A stretch of 64,000 nt of DNA from Luzula sylvatica (Eukaryota; Streptophyta; Magnoliopsida; Poales; Juncaceae). A program made the position numbers and the translations under genes. The stretch spans positions 72,847,264 through 72,911,263 of the forward strand of contig OX326958.1 of the NCBI GenBank assembly GCA_946800325.1, given 5' to 3'. Below, in pieces: positions 14,201 to 25,958 of this stretch. The notes under the pieces were generated by a model. That model saw only the letters and a program-made list of their open reading frames with translations. It searched no databases and had not been told where the DNA came from. Numbering within the stretch: position 1 is the stretch's first letter; each line of letters opens with the position of its first letter.

Positions 14201-16640
14201 TTAAAACACGTTATTTGAACTCCTCAAAGCGTTAAAATCATGTTTTGAATCGGAAAACAAACTTTCTTAGTGTTTGTGAAATTTGGTGAAAAGTTATGTA
14301 GTAAAAGATACGATACAAATGATCTTAAAACACGTTATTTGAACTCCTCAAAGCTTCAGAATCTTGTTTTGAATCGAAAAACAAACTTTCTTAGTGTTTG
14401 TGAAATTTGGTGAAAAGTTATGTAGTAAAAGATACGATACAAGTGATCTAAAAACACGTTATTTGAACTCCTCAAAGCGTCAGAATCTTGTTTTGAATCG
14501 AAAAACAAACTTTCTTAGTGTTTGTGAAATTTGGTTAAAAGTTATGTCGTAAAAGATACGATACAAATGATCTTAAAACACGTTATTTGAACTCCTCAAA
14601 GCGTTAAAATCTTGTTTTGAATCGAAAAACAAACTTTCTTAGTGTTTGCGAAATTTGGTGAAAAGTTATGTAGTAAAAGATACGATACAAATGATCTTAA
14701 AACACGTTATTTGAACTCCTCAAAGCGTTAAAATCTTGTTTTGAATCGAAAAACAAACTTTCTTAGTGTTTGTGAAATTTGGTGAAAAGTTAAGTAGTAA
14801 AAGATACGATACAAGTGATCTAAAAACACGTTATTTGAACTCCTCAAAGCGTTAAAATCATGTTTTGAATCGGAAAACAAACTTTCTTAGTGTTTGTGAA
14901 ATTTGGTGAAAAGTTATGTAGTAAAAGATACGATACAAATGATCTTAAAACACGTTATTTGAACTCCTCAAAGCGCTAAAATCTTGTTTTGAATCGAAAA
15001 ACAAACTTTCTTAGTGTTTATGAAATTTGGTGAAAACTTATGTAGTAAAAGATACGATACAAGTGATCTAAAAATACGTTATTTGAACTCCTCAAAGCAT
15101 TGAAATCTTGTTTTGAATCGAAAAACAAACTTTCTTAGTGTTTGTGAAATTTGGTGAAAAGTTATGTAGTAAAAGATACGATACAAATGATCTAAAAACA
15201 GGTTATTTGAGCTCCTCAAAGCGTTAGAATCTTGTTTTGAATCGAAAAACAAACTTTCTTAGTGTTTGTGAAATTTGGTGAAAAGTTATGTCGTAAAAGA
15301 TACGATACAAATGATCTTAAAACACGTTATTTGATCTCCTCAAAGCGTTAAAATCTTGTTTTGAATCGAAAAACAAACTTTCTTAGTGTTTGCGAAATTT
15401 GGTGAAAAGTTATGTAGTAACAGATACGATACAACTGATCTAAAAACACGTTATTTGAACTCCTCACAGCGTTAGAATCTTGTTTTGAATTGAAAAACAA
15501 ACTTTCTTAGTGTTTGTTAAATTTGGTGAAAAGTTATGTAGTAAAAAATACGATACAAATGATCTTAAAACACGTTATTTGAACTCCTCAAAGCGTCAGA
15601 ATCTTGTTTTGAATCGAAAAACAAACTTTCTTAGTGTTTGTGAAATTTGGTGAAAAATTATGCAGTAAAAGATACGATACAAGTGATCTAAAAACACGTT
15701 ATTTGAACTCCTCAAAGCGTCAGAATCTTGTTTTGAATCGAAAAACAAACTTTCTTAGTGTTTGTGAAATTTGGTGAAAAGTTATGTCGTAAAAGATACG
15801 ATACAAATCATCTTAAAACACGTTATTTGATCTCGTCAAAGCGTTAAAATCTTGTTTTGAATCGAAAAACAAACTTTCTTAGTGTTTGCGAAATTTGGTG
15901 AAAAGTTATGTAGTAAAAGATACGATACAACTGATCTAAAAACACGTTATTTGAACTCCTCAAAGCGTTAAAATCTTGTTTTGAATCGAAAAACAAACTT
16001 TCTTAGTGTTTGCGAAATTTGGTGAAAAATTATGTAGTAAAAGATACGATACAAATGATCTCAAAACACGTTATTTGAACTCCTCAAAGCGTTAAAATCT
16101 TGTTTTGTATCGAAAAACAAAGTTTCTTAGTGTTTGTGAAATTTGGTGAAAAGTTATGTCCTAAAAGATACGATACAAATGATCTTAAAACACGTTATTT
16201 GAACTCCTCAAAGCGTTAGAATCTTGTTTTGAATCGAAAAACAAACTTTCTTAGTGTTTGTGAAATTTGGTGAAAAGTTATGTCGTAAAAGATACGATAC
16301 AAATGATCTTAAAACACGTTATTTGAACTCCTCAAAGCGTTAAAATCATGTTTTGAATCGGAAAACAAACTTTCTTAGTGTTTGTGAAATTTGGTGAAAA
16401 GTTATGTAGTAAAAGATACGATACAAATGATCTAAAAACACGTTATTTGAACTCCTCAAAGCGTTAGAATCTTGTTTTGAATCGAAAAACAAACTTTCTT
16501 AGTGTTTGTGAAATTTGGTGAAAAGTTATGTCGTAAAAGATACGATACAAATGATCTTAAAACACGTTATTTGAACTCCTCAAAGCGTTAAAATCTTGTT
16601 TTGAATCGAAAAACAAACTTTCTTAGTGTTTGCGAAATTT

Positions 16641-16739
16641 TCTTGTTTAAACTTTCTTAGTCTTAGCGTTAAAACTTTCTTGTTTAAAATACGATACAAA
16701 TGATCTTAAAACACGATACAAATGATCTTAAAACACTTC
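16641..16739. repeat. Scrambled edge of the satellite array
   Basis: After the last regular monomer, short pieces of the monomer (CTTTCTTAG, ACGATACAAATGATCTTAAA, CTTGTTT) are joined out of order and some are repeated. They then give way abruptly to unrelated sequence at about 16,740. This is the physical boundary of the array. Confidence 0.8.
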
Positions 16740-17010
16740 TTCTCAAATCCACCGTAGGGAATAGCTCCTTGTCACGGCCCGATCTTCGAAGAATGAGAAG
16801 GATTCGTCGAAGGGATGAGCTCCCTTGTCTCGACTTGTCCTCGAGAGATTTTTCTTGATTGATCTTGAAGTATCTTGAAGGTTCTTGATTGTGCTTGGAA
16901 GAGAGAGAGAGAAGAAAGGGGAGGGAAGAAGAAGCAAAACCTGCCCAAGGGCTTTGGGGTCTTATTTATAGTGTCTTTGAAGCTCTCCCATTGGCCAAGA
17001 GTTGGATGAG
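16740..17010 (-). promoter_or_regulatory. Promoter-like block on the minus strand, probably a truncated LTR
   Basis: Read on the minus strand, CCAATGGG (about 16,990) is followed by CTATAAATAAG (about 16,966) and then a CT-rich leader and a purine-rich stretch, ending exactly where the satellite begins. The spacing of CCAAT and TATA elements and the leader composition resemble a plant LTR or gene promoter. No long ORF follows, because the satellite begins about 220 bp downstream. No LTR ends or primer-binding site were found, so the element type is undecided. Confidence 0.4.
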
Positions 17011-17609
17011 AGGATTGAGAGTAGTTTGGGGATTATAGGTGAGGTAGGTGGGCTGGATAGTGGGCTGGATAGTGGCTTTGGTGTGAGTGGTTTTCGTGTA
17101 GAGTTTGGTGTAGACTCTTATGTTGAAGATTATTTGCCTCCTCCCTCATACGTGCACCGAAATGATCGGTATGATATACCGATTTCATCGGCTCGAGAAG
17201 ACGAAGGCAACTACACTCTTGGTTTTCCGAGAATTTCCACCTAAAACCTGTAATTAAGCGATAAAACACACTTAGTGAAGAAATATTCTTGTTATCTCAA
17301 ATATGAACAATTGTATATGTAAAGTTGTGATTCAAAAGGGCTAAAATCCCCAAATTAGATATCAAAAATGTGCTTTAATTTCCTCTTATCAGTATTCGGA
17401 TTACTTATAGAATCATGATGCTTAATGCGAGCATATCAATGACTTATAATATCAAAAGTAGAAATATTTCTTCTTCCGCAACGTAAACAAACATATATGG
17501 TAATTCACTTTGAATTATGGTTATTACAATTTTAAAAAATTAATATGATATATGATATATTATTGTAGATTAGAGTGACCGTTATATTACCGTTATAATA
17601 TCGTTATAC

Positions 17610-18060
17610 CATCGTTAAATGGTAATTCAGTTTAACGGTACCAGACCGTTCCGTTCCGTTAAACGTTATTTGCAACATTGGGACGGACTATGTAAGTTGA
17701 TAAATAACCAAACTTACAGTGACAGTCCGTCACGACGCACATTACTCAGTCGTGACGGACCTTGTGCACACTTGACTTCCGTCGCGACGCACAATGCTAT
17801 GTCACGACGGACTACCAAGAAAAACAAAGTCACAGTATGAGGTTCGTTGTAACGAACCATCAGTGCGTTGGAACGAACCCCATGCATACTTTAGGTCCGT
17901 CTTGACGGACCATAAGTCAGTCACGACAAACTGAGTAGTATTTCGAATATTCTGTTGTAACGGCTAGTTTTGACTTGCAGTCCGTCGCGACGGACCATTG
18001 TGACCGTCACGACGGACTGTACAGAAAAGTTGAAAAATAGGAAAAGTCTATGTGCTTTAT
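17610..18060. repeat. Array of short palindromes around CGTCRCGACG, followed by a TATA box
   Basis: Within about 400 bp, near-palindromes occur repeatedly: GTCCGTCGCGACGGAC, GTCCGTCACGACG, GTCGTGACGGAC, TCACGACGGAC, GTCCGTCTTGACGGAC, and the related GGTTCGTTGTAACGAACC. They alternate as a loose series between 17,690 and 18,020. A TATA-like TTTATAAATAG follows at about 18,057, then a CT-rich leader. This looks like an enhancer plus core promoter on the plus strand, as in the U3 region of some plant LTRs. No matching second LTR lies within the window. Confidence 0.55.
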
Positions 18061-20130
18061 AAATAGAATCATTCCTATCTTTCTCTCTCTAACTATTCTT
18101 GTCAAAATCACAACTCCATTAAAAGAGAGAAAATTAAGCCTAGATGTTGAGGAAAAGAAAAATACCACAGAAACTCCCTAGGATTATTATGGACTTAGAA
18201 ATCTAGAATTAATTTTAGATTTAGTTGCAATAAAATTCCAATAGGAGTTAGTGACAATAAAATTGATTTGGAAAATTATATGTGTCTCTTTTATATTTCC
18301 TCACAACTAATATGTTGAACCGAACAAATAAAATCTAAAATTTTAAAAAAATTATGTATTAAATTTAATTTATTTATCAAATACTCATTTAACATATGTT
18401 CTTACTCATTTACTTATTTCTCACCTACATGTTTCGTTGTTCTTCTCGCGTTTCTAGATTAGCCGCTCTATCCTATTACAGCTAGAAGCGAGTTTTGTGT
18501 TCGAAGTATGTTTCTAAATTATCTTGGTGTGGAAGATTAGTTCTTGGTTTATCTCGAAAATTTGTTTTTGATTTACGTGGAGGATTAGTTCTTAGTTTAC
18601 GTGATTAGTTCATGGTTTATTTGGAAGATTAGTAAGAGAAACAACTCTGAATCAAGAAAACTGGTATTAGAAAATCACCGGATTCTTATAGTCTTGTTTT
18701 TTTTTAACCGAAAAATGAGTTTAATTAATCCACCGGAATTTAAATATTTCGAAAAAAAGATTATAGGTAGAAATGTTCCACAAAATTAGTAATATATTAT
18801 TTAAAAATTATTAAATTATTAAATAATCAAAATTATAAATTATAAATTACTAAATTTATTAAATTATTAAATATATAATTTATAAATACTAACAATTAAT
18901 CTAAACTAAAATTATTAAAATTGTAAACTTCTAAATAATATTTAAACAATTAATATAAACTAAATACTATTTAAACAATTAATTTAAACTTAATATAACA
19001 TTAATCAAAATGTAATCTAGTTATATACTAGCAATTATTATAAAACACTAACTTATTAACAATTCTAACATCTAAACTCAATCCAACTAAATAATAATAA
19101 TTAATCTAAAATTGTTGACTTGATAACAATCCTAACATTACTAGCCAATTTTAACGATTAAACTAATTCAATTTAACTATAAATCAACAAAAAAAAACAC
19201 TTACCATATAGATGAGAAACATCTTCAATCTTCTTACAAGATGGAGAAGAAGTTGTTTGGTAAGGTGTAGAGTTTAGGGTGTCATTGGAGAAGAAGAGGG
19301 AAAGAGAATAAGAGGAAGGGAAGAAGAGAAAGAAGGAAGAAATGGGAAAACGTTATTCCTGCAAATTCACCAATCCCAACGTTAGTTTTGCAAATTTATT
19401 TAAATCAAAGCTATATACATCAAAAAAAAAGATTGTCTATATAATTAACACCTTCAACTAACATGGTAAATAACAGGAAACATATAATTAACAAGTAACA
19501 TTTATTAATTACAAATTATTAATTTAAACATATTCTAATTATATATTATATATTTATAATTATTAATAATTCATTATGTGTTTGTTCTTAGTTACCATAT
19601 TAATTAAAGGTGTTAATTAGGATATATATGGTTTGGTGGTGAAATCTGGGGACAGATAGACGGCCTCTATTTTAATGGACTACATGGCAGGATGCCCTTT
19701 CGGAAGACATCAATGTATGGAGCTCCTTCCCAATTTTGTCGTGACTTGCAGATTGAGTGAGCATAAAATCATTGTATTAATTGGAGACGTCAAAATCTAA
19801 TCCAATAAATATTTCCTATGTATAAGGAAATTATTTTCGCCAGCAATTAATCCGGTCTTTAATTAATCATTAATTGTGAACATCTCAATTAATTAGGTAA
19901 TTCATTAATGGCAATTTATATTTTTTGTGAGCATTTAATTGTGAACAGTGTAATTTAATAGTGTAATTACAAATGAAATTAACAGTTTTCGAATATAACA
20001 ACGTAATTACTGAACTTAATTAAGTATTAATTAATTTTTTTCACAAATAACAAGTAATTTGACACAATCCCGCTTAATGATTTTCAAAAAAAATGAATTG
20101 ATTTGGCAGCCCATGTATAACCAAGGTTCT
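18061..20130. other. AT-rich intergenic DNA
   Basis: There is no gene here. The 18,780-19,640 stretch is almost only A and T, with many TTAATT motifs. A purine-rich block (GAAGAAG repeats) lies at 19,240-19,350. I see no coding signal on either strand and no clear element boundaries. Confidence 0.6.
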
Positions 20131-20135
20131 AAAAA

Positions 20136-20641
20136 TCGGCCTAGGCGGGCCTAGACGTTAGGGGGGGACCAAACGCCCAGTTTTACTCTAATCGTTTCTG
20201 TCTAGACGGAATTCCGTCTAGGCGCCGAATAATTTCGTCTAAGTACAGCCCACTTAATTTTTTTTTTTTTTTTTTTTAAGCCCTCAACTCTTTTTTTTTT
20301 TTTAAGGCATGTACCCTTCTATTTTTCTTTTTCCCGTTTCATCTGTCTATTTTTAGTAACTTTATTTTGTAGTTTATTTGAATTTGTGTTAATGTTATGT
20401 TGTAGATTTCATGTTATGGTTTGTTTGGACGTTGTCTTAAATAAAATCTATATACATTATTTTTATTATAAAATGTCGTAGCACAAATTATAATATATAA
20501 AAATTAAAAAATATGACAAAAATTATGTAAAATTACCAATCCGCCTAGATCCGATTAATCCCCGATTAATCTCTCTAGACGCTGCCGTGCTAGACGGTGT
20601 CCGTCCGCCCGACTAGCGCCTAACGATTTCTGTAACATTGG
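20136..20641. mobile_element. MITE-like element with CCAAGGTTCT/CCAATGTTAC ends
   Basis: The left end reads CCAAGGTTCTAAAAATCGG and the right end, on the minus strand, reads CCAATGTTACAGAAATCG. Both then run into CTAGGCG/TTAGGCG-rich sequence, so the two ends are imperfect inverted repeats. The interior is AT-rich, with T-runs near 20,260 and 20,290. No clear target duplication was found, so the superfamily is not assigned. Confidence 0.5.
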
Positions 20642-20923
20642 ACCTGCTACACAATAAACAGCATAAACCTCCTCACACAAGATCACAAGACCAACTCATT
20701 CAACTCATTTCTCTAACAAAAGTTCTATGTTGAGCTCTGACTCACCTCTAATGCTGATACGTCACACAAAGGCAACACGAGTTTGTACGTAGAAGAGCAC
20801 GTGAGACTTTATTGTGCACATGATTTACTGGGATCCTCGTTACTTCTCCTTTTCCTCTGCTCTACAATTACACGAATGATTATATCAGGCTGGCAACAAG
20901 TAATCGGGATTGTTTGTTCAAAC

Positions 20924-22637
20924 TAGTGTGTTGCCACGGGTGCGGGTCGGGTCCCGAGCCCAAACGGGTGTGGCGGGTGCGGGTCTAGACGGGTGCGGGT
21001 CGGCGGGTTTGGCGGGTGTGACGGGTGCGGGTTTGGGCGGGTGGGTTTGGAGGGATGGGGAAAACCCGCCCTTAGACCCGGCGGGCGAGACGGGTCCCGG
21101 GCGGGACGGGCGGGTCGACGGGCGGGCGGCTCCCGGCGTGAATAGTGATTTTAAAAAAAAAAAAAAAAATTGAAAAAAAATTAAAAAAAAATTGAAAAAA
21201 TTGAAAAAAAATTGAAAAAAATAAGAAAACAAATTTCAATATGAAAAAAAGTTACTCTCCTCCTTTATTAAATTATATTATATATTAAATCTTAATATGT
21301 GATAAATCATCTTAATTAAATGATAAATTATGGGAATAAAATTTTAAAATCTAATTTATCATAATTTTTATATTTTTTGCATTATTTAATTGTTCATCAT
21401 TTTTATATTTTTATATTTTTTAATTGTTCATCATTTTTAAATTGTTCATCATATTTATCGTAATTAAATGATAAAGTTACTCTCCTCGTATATTTGCATT
21501 ATTTAATTGTTCATCATTTTTATATTTTTATATTTTTTAGAATAAAAAAATAGATTGGTAAATAAATTTAAAATCTAATTTATCATAATTTTATTGAGAC
21601 AGTTTAAATTATTTTTACCGACGGGCCGTCGGTAAAATCTGGTAAAAAAAATTGAAAAAATTGAAAAAAATAAGAAAACAAATTTCAATATGAAAAAAAG
21701 TTGAAAAAAAGTTACTCTCCTCCTTTATTCCGGGCTTGAGACCGGCTATGTTACTAATTTACCATGTTTAAAAAATAACATAGGCGGAGTTCTAACTTTT
21801 TTTTTTGTTAGTAAATATTTAGATGACGTATAATAATATTGAATAATTAGAAAAAAAAATTAAAATATAAAAATCCGAATAAAAAAGTTATACAAACAAT
21901 TTTAGTTAACATTTTTTAATTACAAAATGTAAGCATATAACTATTTCTCTCCTAATAAATAAAAATCCGAATAAAAAAAATCTATAAAAATCCAAAAATA
22001 AAATTATATTAAGAAAAATAAATAATAAGATTGGACCTTCATACCTCAAATTTTTCCAAGCGATGTCGAATTTTTGAGATTTTTTTAGGATACCTCCAAC
22101 AACTAAATATAACTAAATAACTAATATAACTATTTTTTTTGGATTTTTTTTATATAAACGAATTTAAATAAAATATAAAAAATATTTAGAGCTTTAAAAT
22201 AAGAATATGAGAGTTTGAGTGTAGAGAATATGAGAGATTGATAGTTGGTTGTGTGAATTAATGAATTGGAGGTTGGGGGATTTTATAGGGGTAAAAATTG
22301 GAGCGTTAAACAGTGTTTTGGAGCGTTAAACAGTGTTTTGGAGCGTTAAATAGTGAACAGTGAATAGTGAATAGTGAACAGCAAATAGTGAATAGTGAAC
22401 AGTGAGCAGTGAGCAGTAACGGGTCGGGCGGGTCGGGTCGGGTTGCACAGTGACGGGTCTGCCAAACGGGCGGGTTTACACGGGTTTAGTGGTAACCATT
22501 GGTTGAAACCCGCCCTTGGACCCGTACCCGTTGACCCGTCGGGTTTCAACCCGTTTGCCAAACGGGCGGGTCGGGCGGGTCAAAATCCCGGGCGGGTCGG
22601 GTCGGGCGGGACCCTTACGGGTTTTGGCACTACACTA
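20924..22637. mobile_element. 1.7-kb non-autonomous hAT-type transposon with CGGGT-rich ends
   Basis: A perfect 8-bp target duplication GTTCAAAC flanks the element (20,916-20,923 and 22,638-22,645). The terminal inverted repeats are TAGTGTGTTGCC on the left and, read inward, TAGTGTAGTGCC on the right. Eight-bp duplications and TAG-starting short inverted repeats are features of hAT elements. About 200 bp at each end is dense in CGGGT/ACCCG, which in hAT elements would be transposase-binding subterminal repeats. The central part is AT-rich with no transposase ORF, so movement would need a transposase supplied in trans. Confidence 0.85.
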
Positions 22638-22922
22638 GTTCAAACAACTTTGGCACGAGCCAACAACTCGCGCTTCCCTCCAGTATATACATAATACTGG
22701 ATGCCTCAAGTTCCCCTCTTTAAATAAACACGCAGAATAAAATGAATGGAGACGTTGTTTATTTTTTTTACTGGAGACTGGAAACAGAAGAATGAGTTGT
22801 TTGCAGCGGTTTTATTCGGACGTTGTAAAAAATGAATAATAAAGGGTATTTCGGTCATTTCGCACTCATTTTTCAACCAAATCTCGGGTAACTTGATTAT
22901 ATAGATTGATTTATGACAACTG

Positions 22923-23561
22923 TTGGGGCGGTGGCAACGATCCGGCACCGCCCCGTGAATAAACTAATTAAATTTGTCCGTACAAACGGACCGTAATAAC
23001 TATGTGAATTCAACCGTACATTGAATTACGGTTAAGGTACGGTTAATTAAGTATAGTGATCAATTTTAGTTATAAAATTAAGCATTAAATGTGTCAATTA
23101 TTTTGTGGGTTTTTTATGTGTAGAACATTGTGGTGGTGATTTTATTTTCTATGATGGGCTGAATTAGAATATCCACATTAGCGAGCCCAAAAGGCATGTC
23201 TTTTGTGAAAATTTGTCTTGTAGTTATATAATCAATTTGGTCTCAAGTACATATGATAATGTTACATTCTTGAATCTGCCCCATTAAGATGAAAGAGAGA
23301 TCTATTAGAGAAAATCAAAAGGACTCTAAATTGGACAACATATAGTACTTGGAATCAATTTCTTGCAACTAAGGTTTCATGAACGCAACAACGGTGATGG
23401 CGCGATATCAATTCGGTTGAATTCACATAGTTATTACGGTTAAGGTACGGTTTTGATTAAGATTATTCGGTTGAATTCACATAGTTATTACGGTCCGTTT
23501 ATACGAACAAATTTAATTAGTTTATTCACGGGACGGTGCCGGATCGTTGCCGCCGCCCCAA
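22923..23561. mobile_element. Mutator-like MITE with about 95-bp terminal inverted repeats
   Basis: The left arm starting TTGGGGCGGTGGCAACGATC is matched by the reverse complement of the right arm for about 95 bp (22,923-23,017 and 23,467-23,561). Flanking 9-bp sequences TGACAACTG and TAACAACTA agree at 7 of 9 positions. Long inverted repeats with 9-bp duplications are the mark of Mutator-like elements. The motif AATTCACATAGTTATTACGG occurs twice in the right half (about 23,418 and 23,474), suggesting an internal duplication of the arm end. There is no coding capacity. Confidence 0.8.
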
Positions 23562-23570
23562 TAACAACTA

Positions 23571-24690
23571 GCTCCACTTGAGGATGCAAGATTAATATTT
23601 TTTAAAAACGATTTTTCTTTTTTCTAGAACATTTGCTGAAGTTATTTGGCGGGGAATCTACAGGTTGTGTTCAACCCCGCTTCACCTCAATTTTTGCATA
23701 TAAATAAATCTGTGTACAAGTATATTATTACATGCAGCAAGATATCACACAACTAATCTACCACAGTTCGTGAACCAATTCGACGTGAGAACTACAATTT
23801 GCATGTTCGACTCTGCTTCACCTCATCTTTTGCAAATAAATATTTTATGAAATTAAAAGAATCATTTTCTCTTTCTATCTGCTAGTGGGGCTATATCATA
23901 AGAGGAATATTTGAATCTTGGCTTAGATTCTTGATACAACTCAATGCACAAACAAGTTAATAACTTCTAAGTAATAAATGAGAAGAAGAATATTACTATT
24001 TCATGCCACAAATAATCATTCACCCCTCTAATAACTAAAACTAATAGCTCATTGATTATTTTAAGTAGTTTAGATATTTTGTGCATTATTTGAATCTTGG
24101 CTTAGATTCTTGATACAACTCAATTTTATATGCTTAAACAAGTATTCCAGCATGAAATGAGAATAGGTCGTTTAGGTATTTTGTGCATTATTAGGAAAAA
24201 AGAATATTACTGATTTGTCTTATTTTCGATGAGTATTCATAGTTTTCGTATTTCAAAGAAGTATACATGACATTTTGAGATTTTGTAGGAATAATTTTAT
24301 AATACAGTTAAAAATGTTGTAAAATTAGTAGGTATTTTGTGCATTATATGGAATTGAATTAATTGATAAATTATGGAATAAATATTAATTGATAGATATA
24401 TGGAAGGGATATTAACTGGTAGATTTGTGTTAATTAATGGGTAAGTTTATTTAGTACCTAAATTAGAGATTTATTTGCAATGTTTTAAAGTGGGAACTGC
24501 ACCCGATTTTTCTTAACCATATTTGTTGATCTTAATTAATATGTTAAATCATTTTTGTAATCAATCATGTCAATTATGGTAATTTTGCTGATTACCATCA
24601 TTTTGGTACACGTTAATTATCATATTAATTATGTATTCTCATATCTGATTAATTATATGTATTAATTCCTTAATTGGCTTTTACATGTTA
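23571..24690. other. AT-rich intergenic DNA with short direct repeats
   Basis: No gene is seen. The phrase TTGAATCTTGGCTTAGATTC occurs at about 23,910 and 24,089, each followed by TTGATACAACTCAA. The phrase TATTTTGTGCATTAT recurs at about 24,076, 24,177 and 24,331. These are local duplications with no recognised element ends. Confidence 0.5.
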
Positions 24691-24699
24691 ATTACCGTA

Positions 24700-24910
24700 T
24701 TTGTAATAAGGAAATTTTTTCAAAATAACCAAGTTGGAAAACTTTATACCCGAAATAACCAAGTTTTGAACATAATTCCCAAAATGTCTTTTACGGGGTT
24801 TGGAATTTCGCCGGGCGCGGTTTGGAACCTCGCCTTCTTTCCATCCGTCATTAATTGGGGTTAAACAGCAATTAAGAAGAGGCGAGGTTTGGAACCTCGC
24901 CAGGCGATGA
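24700..24910. repeat. Short inverted repeat GGTTTGGAACCTCGCC
   Basis: CGCGGTTTGGAACCTCGCC (about 24,817) and GGCGAGGTTTGGAACCTCGCC (about 24,881) share a palindromic core. A GC-poor lead-in contains two copies of AAATAACCAAGTT. The pattern suggests a piece of a repeat element. No ends or target duplication are recognised. Confidence 0.4.
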
Positions 24911-24965
24911 ACCAAACATAGCTTTTGTGTTCACTGACACACTTCACACCAAAAACATTTAATCC

Positions 24966-25377
24966 CCTCCAAAATGCACCTGCCGAATTCTCCATTATTT
25001 GAATTATTATATTTAATTAATGTGATAATTAAAAAATATAATTAAATATTCATTAAAATTTATTCAAATTTAAGAATTCGAACGAATATTAATTATGTAT
25101 TAAGTTAGTAGCTAATATGTAATGGTTACTATTTTAATTAAATATACTAATTAGAACATATAAATATTATGATAAAATGTGGATAATTTTGGTTCGCATA
25201 TTTAATTAAAATGATAAGCAGTACATGTTAGCTGTTAACTTAATACGTAATTAATAATGGTTCGAATTCATAAATTGGAATAAATTTTACTGAATATTTA
25301 ATTATATCTTTTAATTAGCACGTAAATTAAATGTAATTGTTTGTAATGGAGGATTCGGCAGGTACAATTTGGGTGCA
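24966..25377. mobile_element. Hairpin MITE, copy 1
   Basis: The left end has ACCTGCCGAATTCTCCATTA and the right end has its near-complement TAATGGAGGATTCGGCAGGT. Complementarity continues for most of the element, so the strand would fold into one long imperfect hairpin of about 400 bp. Low GC and lack of an ORF fit a MITE. The copy at 25,440-25,845 supports a mobile family. Confidence 0.7.
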
Positions 25378-25439
25378 ATAAAAAAAAATCTTTTTTCAAA
25401 ACGTGTAGTACTAACTTTTAAAAAAAAAATCACTCTCCC

Positions 25440-25845
25440 CGGAATATACCTGCCGAATCCTCCATTACAAACAATTACATTTAATTTACGTGCTAATTAA
25501 AAGATATAATTAAATATTCAGTAAAATTTATTCCAATTTATGAATTCGAAGAATTATTAATTTTTTATTAAGTTAACAGCCAACATGTACTAGTTATTAT
25601 TTTAATTAAATATACTAATTAAAACATATAAATACTATGATAAAATGTGGATAATTTCGGTTCGTATATTTAATTAAAATGATAAGCAGTACATGTTAGC
25701 TGTTAACTTAATACGTAATTAATAATTGTTCGAATTCGTAAATTTTAATAAATTTTACTGAATATTTAATTATATATCTTAATTATCAACATAATTGAAC
25801 GTAATAACTAAATAATGGATAATTCGGCGGATACATTTTGGAGTA
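25440..25845. mobile_element. Hairpin MITE, copy 2
   Basis: This is a second copy of the element 60 bp upstream, again with ACCTGCCGAATCCTCC at the left and its complement (AATTCGGCGGAT) at the right. Its interior matches copy 1, including GATAAGCAGTACATGTTAGC. Finding two copies side by side suggests either tandem insertion or local duplication. Confidence 0.7.
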
Positions 25846-25897
25846 GAATAAATTTTTTATATATTGTTTTTATATATCGTTTCACCGTACAATTTAT

Positions 25898-25958
25898 ATC
25901 AGTGTTGAGCTGTACAAAGAAACACGATTTAGAATCATATTTTTTTACTTCTTTTGGC
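25898..25958. repeat. Dispersed repeat, also present near 32,419
   Basis: About 60 bp beginning TATCAGTGTTGAGCTGTACA matches 32,419-32,478 (TATCAATGTCGAACTGTACA) at most positions. In both places a downstream ACATGACCAATAT motif follows (about 25,976 and 32,729). It is probably a fragment of an undefined repeat family. Confidence 0.5.

Larger units (their letters stand above)
1..16640. repeat. 124-bp tandem satellite array, about 134 copies
   Basis: The sequence TCTTAGTGTTTGTGAAATTT recurs every 124 bp (positions 1, 125, 249 and onward) without interruption. The monomer is AT-rich, has stops in all frames and contains no ORF. A few monomers are 125 bp through one extra base (near 5,085, 5,235, 6,971 and 9,948). 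Variants (GTCGTAAAAG/GTAGTAAAAG, GCGTTA/GCATTA, TCTTAAA/TCTAAAA) recur in the same order in different places, so the array has higher-order structure built from segmental duplications. An array of this kind is typical of centromeric, pericentromeric or subtelomeric heterochromatin. Which of these applies cannot be told from the sequence, and no CENP-B-like box is visible. Confidence 0.97.

Noticed and set aside
1..16640. Regular repeats that could suggest a CRISPR array
   Set aside because: The repeated unit is contiguous 124-bp monomers without unique spacers, in a plant genome with introns; it is satellite DNA.
17002..17244. 80-aa ORF next to the satellite
   Set aside because: No homology recognised, a low-complexity start (GLDSGLDSG) and an equally long antisense frame; probably part of the LTR-like relic.
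20910..21232. Gly- and Pro-rich ORFs on both strands
   Set aside because: They result from the CGGGT/ACCCG subterminal repeats of the hAT element followed by an A-run.
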